Positions 6,878 through 8,150 of a DNA stretch of 8,150 nt are shown piece by piece. Below the pieces are notes generated by a model. That model saw only the letters and a list, made by a program, of their open reading frames with translations. It was not told where the DNA came from and did no database searches. The position numbers and the translations under genes were made by a program. Position 1 is the first letter of the stretch. Every line of letters starts with the position of its first letter. This stretch comes from an uncultured Peptococcaceae bacterium. Lineage in GTDB: Bacteria > Bacillota > Peptococcia > Peptococcales > Peptococcaceae. Location of the stretch: positions 1 to 8,150 of the forward strand of contig USCP01000084.1 in assembly GCA_900553245.1 (NCBI GenBank), in the 5' to 3' direction.

Positions 6878-6906
6878 AGGATAACCGAATAGTGCGTCCT
6901 TGTCAA
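6878..6906 (-). promoter_or_regulatory. Predicted sigma-A promoter of the HTH-ACT-hom-thrB-lysC operon
   Basis: A perfect -35 TTGACA (6906-6901) is followed after exactly 17 bases by TATCCT (6883-6878), a 4/6 match to TATAAT. Transcription would start near 6871, leaving a leader of about 42 bases. That is too short for a T-box, lysine riboswitch or leader-peptide attenuator, so control should act at initiation or on the enzymes. The promoter lies between the ilvB terminator and the first operon gene. An AT-rich stretch (about 6934-6960) lies further upstream. Confidence 0.75.
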
Positions 6907-6914
6907 GGGGACAC
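6892..6914. promoter_or_regulatory. Candidate operator centred on the operon -35
   Basis: A 23-base dyad is centred at 6903, inside TTGACA. The inner arms CCTTG-x-CAAGG are perfect (6898-6902 and 6904-6908), and the outer GTG/CAC bases also match, giving 8 of 11 arm pairs. The CCTTG half-site recurs on the minus strand at 6880-6876, within a second dyad over the -10 (6870-6885, GTTAT-6-ATAAC). A repressor such as the adjacent HTH-ACT protein is a candidate binder, by inference only. Confidence 0.4.
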
Positions 6915-6985
6915 AGCGAGAATACGGTCACAGAATTATTATTTCTATTATTTTCAATTATCTGTAAAATGCCATTCAAACAGAA

Positions 6986-7014
6986 AAACTGCAGCATATC
7001 ATATGCTGCAGTTT
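6986..7014 (-). terminator. Rho-independent terminator after ilvB
   Basis: A nearly perfect palindrome gives 14 complementary bases in each arm (6986-6999 and 7001-7014) around a single central base. In RNA the inner A/U pairs open to form the loop. The minus-strand transcript reads ACTGCAGCATAT-g-ATATGCTGCAGTTTTTC, so the U run overlaps the end of the stem. It begins 7 bases after the ilvB stop and separates ilvB from the HTH-ACT operon. Confidence 0.85.
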
Positions 7015-7021
7015 GTATTTC

Positions 7022-8150
7022 TTAGCATTCCAACATATCATCAATGTTCGCGCCGGCAAGGGTAATCGGTGAGCAATTATCTTCCATCGGCGTCGCACAC
7101 TCAATCAATGCACATTTCGGATCGGCCAACGCTTCTTTCAACACCGTTTCAATGTCATCTTCAGAATTGATGCGATACGTTTTAAAACCATAGGCTTCAA
7201 AAATCTTTGAGAAATCAATATCACATCCAAAGAGTACGTTTGAATAACGTTTACCAACGTAATGATATTGCAATTGGCGCACCATCCCAAGGGTACGGTT
7301 ATTGAACATCAGAACCTTTACTGGCAAATTCTGCTCCATAATAGTCCCAAGTTCATACATCCCCATTTGGAAGCTCCCATCACCGGTTACGGCAACAACC
7401 GTACTGTCCGGTTTAGCAACCTGTGCCCCTACCGCAGCCGGAATCCCATATCCCATGGTCCCTAAACCACAAGAGGAAATAAATTGATGTGGCACTTCAC
7501 ATCTTAAATAGTTAGCCGCCCATACCTGGTGCTGACCAACATCGGTCGTGAAGTAGGTGTTTTGCAAATCCACAAGATTACAGAGCGTATCGAGTACTTT
7601 TGGCACGATACGGTCTGGTACTGGCGCACCTTTTTTCTTTTCCAAATAGCGACAATCCACCATTTGGTCATCTTTGCGCATAATTGCTTCCGCAAGTTGC
7701 AATAACACCTCTTTTGCATCCCCTACAATAGGGATATCCGGGTCGATATTCTTCCCGATTTCCGCAGGGTCTACATCAACATGAATGATAAAACTGGTCG
7801 GCGCAAACAAATTTGGCGCGTTAATAATACGGTCGTCAAAACGTGTGCCAATCGCTAAAATAACGTCGGCTTGACGAATCAACGTATTGGCTTCTTGGTT
7901 ACCGTAGGTACCAAGCATCCCAACCACATGCGGGTCACTGGCAGGAACGCTACCAAGCCCCATCATAGAGCATACAATTGGACAATTCTTTTTCTGGGCG
8001 AGCTCCAACACTTCTTTACCTGCACCGGCGGTGTTTACCCCGCCACCGGCGAGAATCACCAAGCGCTCAGCTTCAACAATTGCCTTGGCTGCACGCTTAA
8101 TCATTCCCACATGGCCGTAAATGGTTGGCTTATAGCTTCGGATGTCAACG
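7022..8150 (-). CDS. ilvB: Acetolactate synthase (AHAS) large subunit, 5' end outside window
   Basis: This TPP-dependent enzyme condenses two pyruvates to 2-acetolactate (valine, leucine) or pyruvate with 2-ketobutyrate (isoleucine). The frame stays open to the window edge, beginning VDIRSYKPTIYGH, so the 375 visible residues are the C-terminal two thirds of a protein usually 550-570 long. The N-terminal pyrimidine-binding domain with the catalytic Glu is missing. Visible in order are the central domain with IGTRFDDRI (residues 100-108), which marks the FAD-containing biosynthetic type rather than catabolic AlsS; SSCGLGTMGYGIPAA (225-239); and the TPP motif GDGSF (256-260) to NN (283-284). 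At LGMVRQLQ the residue usually Trp is Leu (293, codon 7273-7271). The C-terminal tail NCSPITLAGANIDDML differs from the common PMVPPG form. A terminator follows at once, so no ilvN lies downstream. Confidence 0.95.
   Translation of the reverse strand, partial: VDIRSYKPTIYGHVGMIKRAAKAIVEAERLVILAGGGVNTAGAGKEVLELAQKKNCPIVCSMMGLGSVPASDPHVVGMLGTYGNQEANTLIRQADVILAIGTRFDDRIINAPNLFAPTSFIIHVDVDPAEIGKNIDPDIPIVGDAKEVLLQLAEAIMRKDDQMVDCRYLEKKKGAPVPDRIVPKVLDTLCNLVDLQNTYFTTDVGQHQVWAANYLRCEVPHQFISSCGLGTMGYGIPAAVGAQVAKPDSTVVAVTGDGSFQMGMYELGTIMEQNLPVKVLMFNNRTLGMVRQLQYHYVGKRYSNVLFGCDIDFSKIFEAYGFKTYRINSEDDIETVLKEALADPKCALIECATPMEDNCSPITLAGANIDDMLEC

Noticed and set aside
6912..6933. Direct repeat CACAG...CACAG 17 bases apart upstream of the operon -35
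   Set aside because: The repeats are only 5 bases long and not at whole helical-turn spacing; chance is a sufficient explanation.
6830..6985. T-box, lysine riboswitch or leader-peptide attenuator before the HTH-ACT operon
   Set aside because: The predicted start leaves only about 42 bases of leader, with no antiterminator/terminator pair and no run of Thr, Ile or Lys codons.
8104..8110. A start codon for ilvB within the window (GTG 8110 or ATG 8104)
   Set aside because: The frame continues upstream to the window edge with residues VDIRSYKPTIYGH that fit acetolactate synthase, so the gene is only cut by the window.

Overview
The window shows seven protein-coding genes, all on the minus strand, in three transcription units separated by convincing Rho-independent terminators. 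Reading in the direction of transcription (high to low coordinates), the first unit is the 3' part of an acetolactate synthase large-subunit gene (ilvB), cut by the window edge and ending at a hairpin terminator. The second is a four-gene aspartate-pathway operon: a small HTH-ACT protein, homoserine dehydrogenase (hom), homoserine kinase (thrB) and aspartokinase (lysC). It has its own sigma-A-type promoter, tightly spaced or overlapping genes and its own terminator. The third is a 735-residue YhgE/Pip-family membrane protein with a 129-residue, three-helix membrane protein behind it, again with its own promoter and terminator.

The organism is most likely a Bacillota (Firmicutes) member of moderate GC content. 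Pointers are strong AGGAGG-type Shine-Dalgarno sequences, TTGACA/TATAAT-type promoters, the PheB-like (UPF0735-type) HTH-ACT protein, the YhgE/Pip protein and a B. subtilis-type aspartokinase with an internal start. Negativicutes (Veillonella/Megasphaera/Dialister relatives) is my best guess below phylum, but this is an impression from protein similarity and not proven by the window.

Metabolically, LysC makes aspartyl phosphate, Hom reduces aspartate semialdehyde to homoserine, and ThrB phosphorylates homoserine for threonine synthesis. Threonine is the usual source of 2-ketobutyrate, which IlvB joins to pyruvate-derived hydroxyethyl-TPP on the way to isoleucine. Aspartate semialdehyde dehydrogenase (asd), threonine synthase (thrC) and the acetolactate synthase small subunit (ilvN) are not in the window. 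ACT domains occur in three of the four operon proteins, so amino-acid sensing is a recurring theme.

Most of this is ordinary biosynthesis. The points worth a second look are: a near-ideal internal ribosome binding site and GTG start inside lysC (a predicted separate beta subunit); a possible autoregulatory loop in which the HTH-ACT protein binds symmetric sites in the operon promoter; a Leu in IlvB at the position usually held by the substrate-selecting, herbicide-contacting Trp; and a palindrome over the extended -10 of the YhgE/Pip promoter. I see no mobile element, CRISPR array, tRNA, rRNA or riboswitch. No stretch longer than 300 bases lacks a gene.
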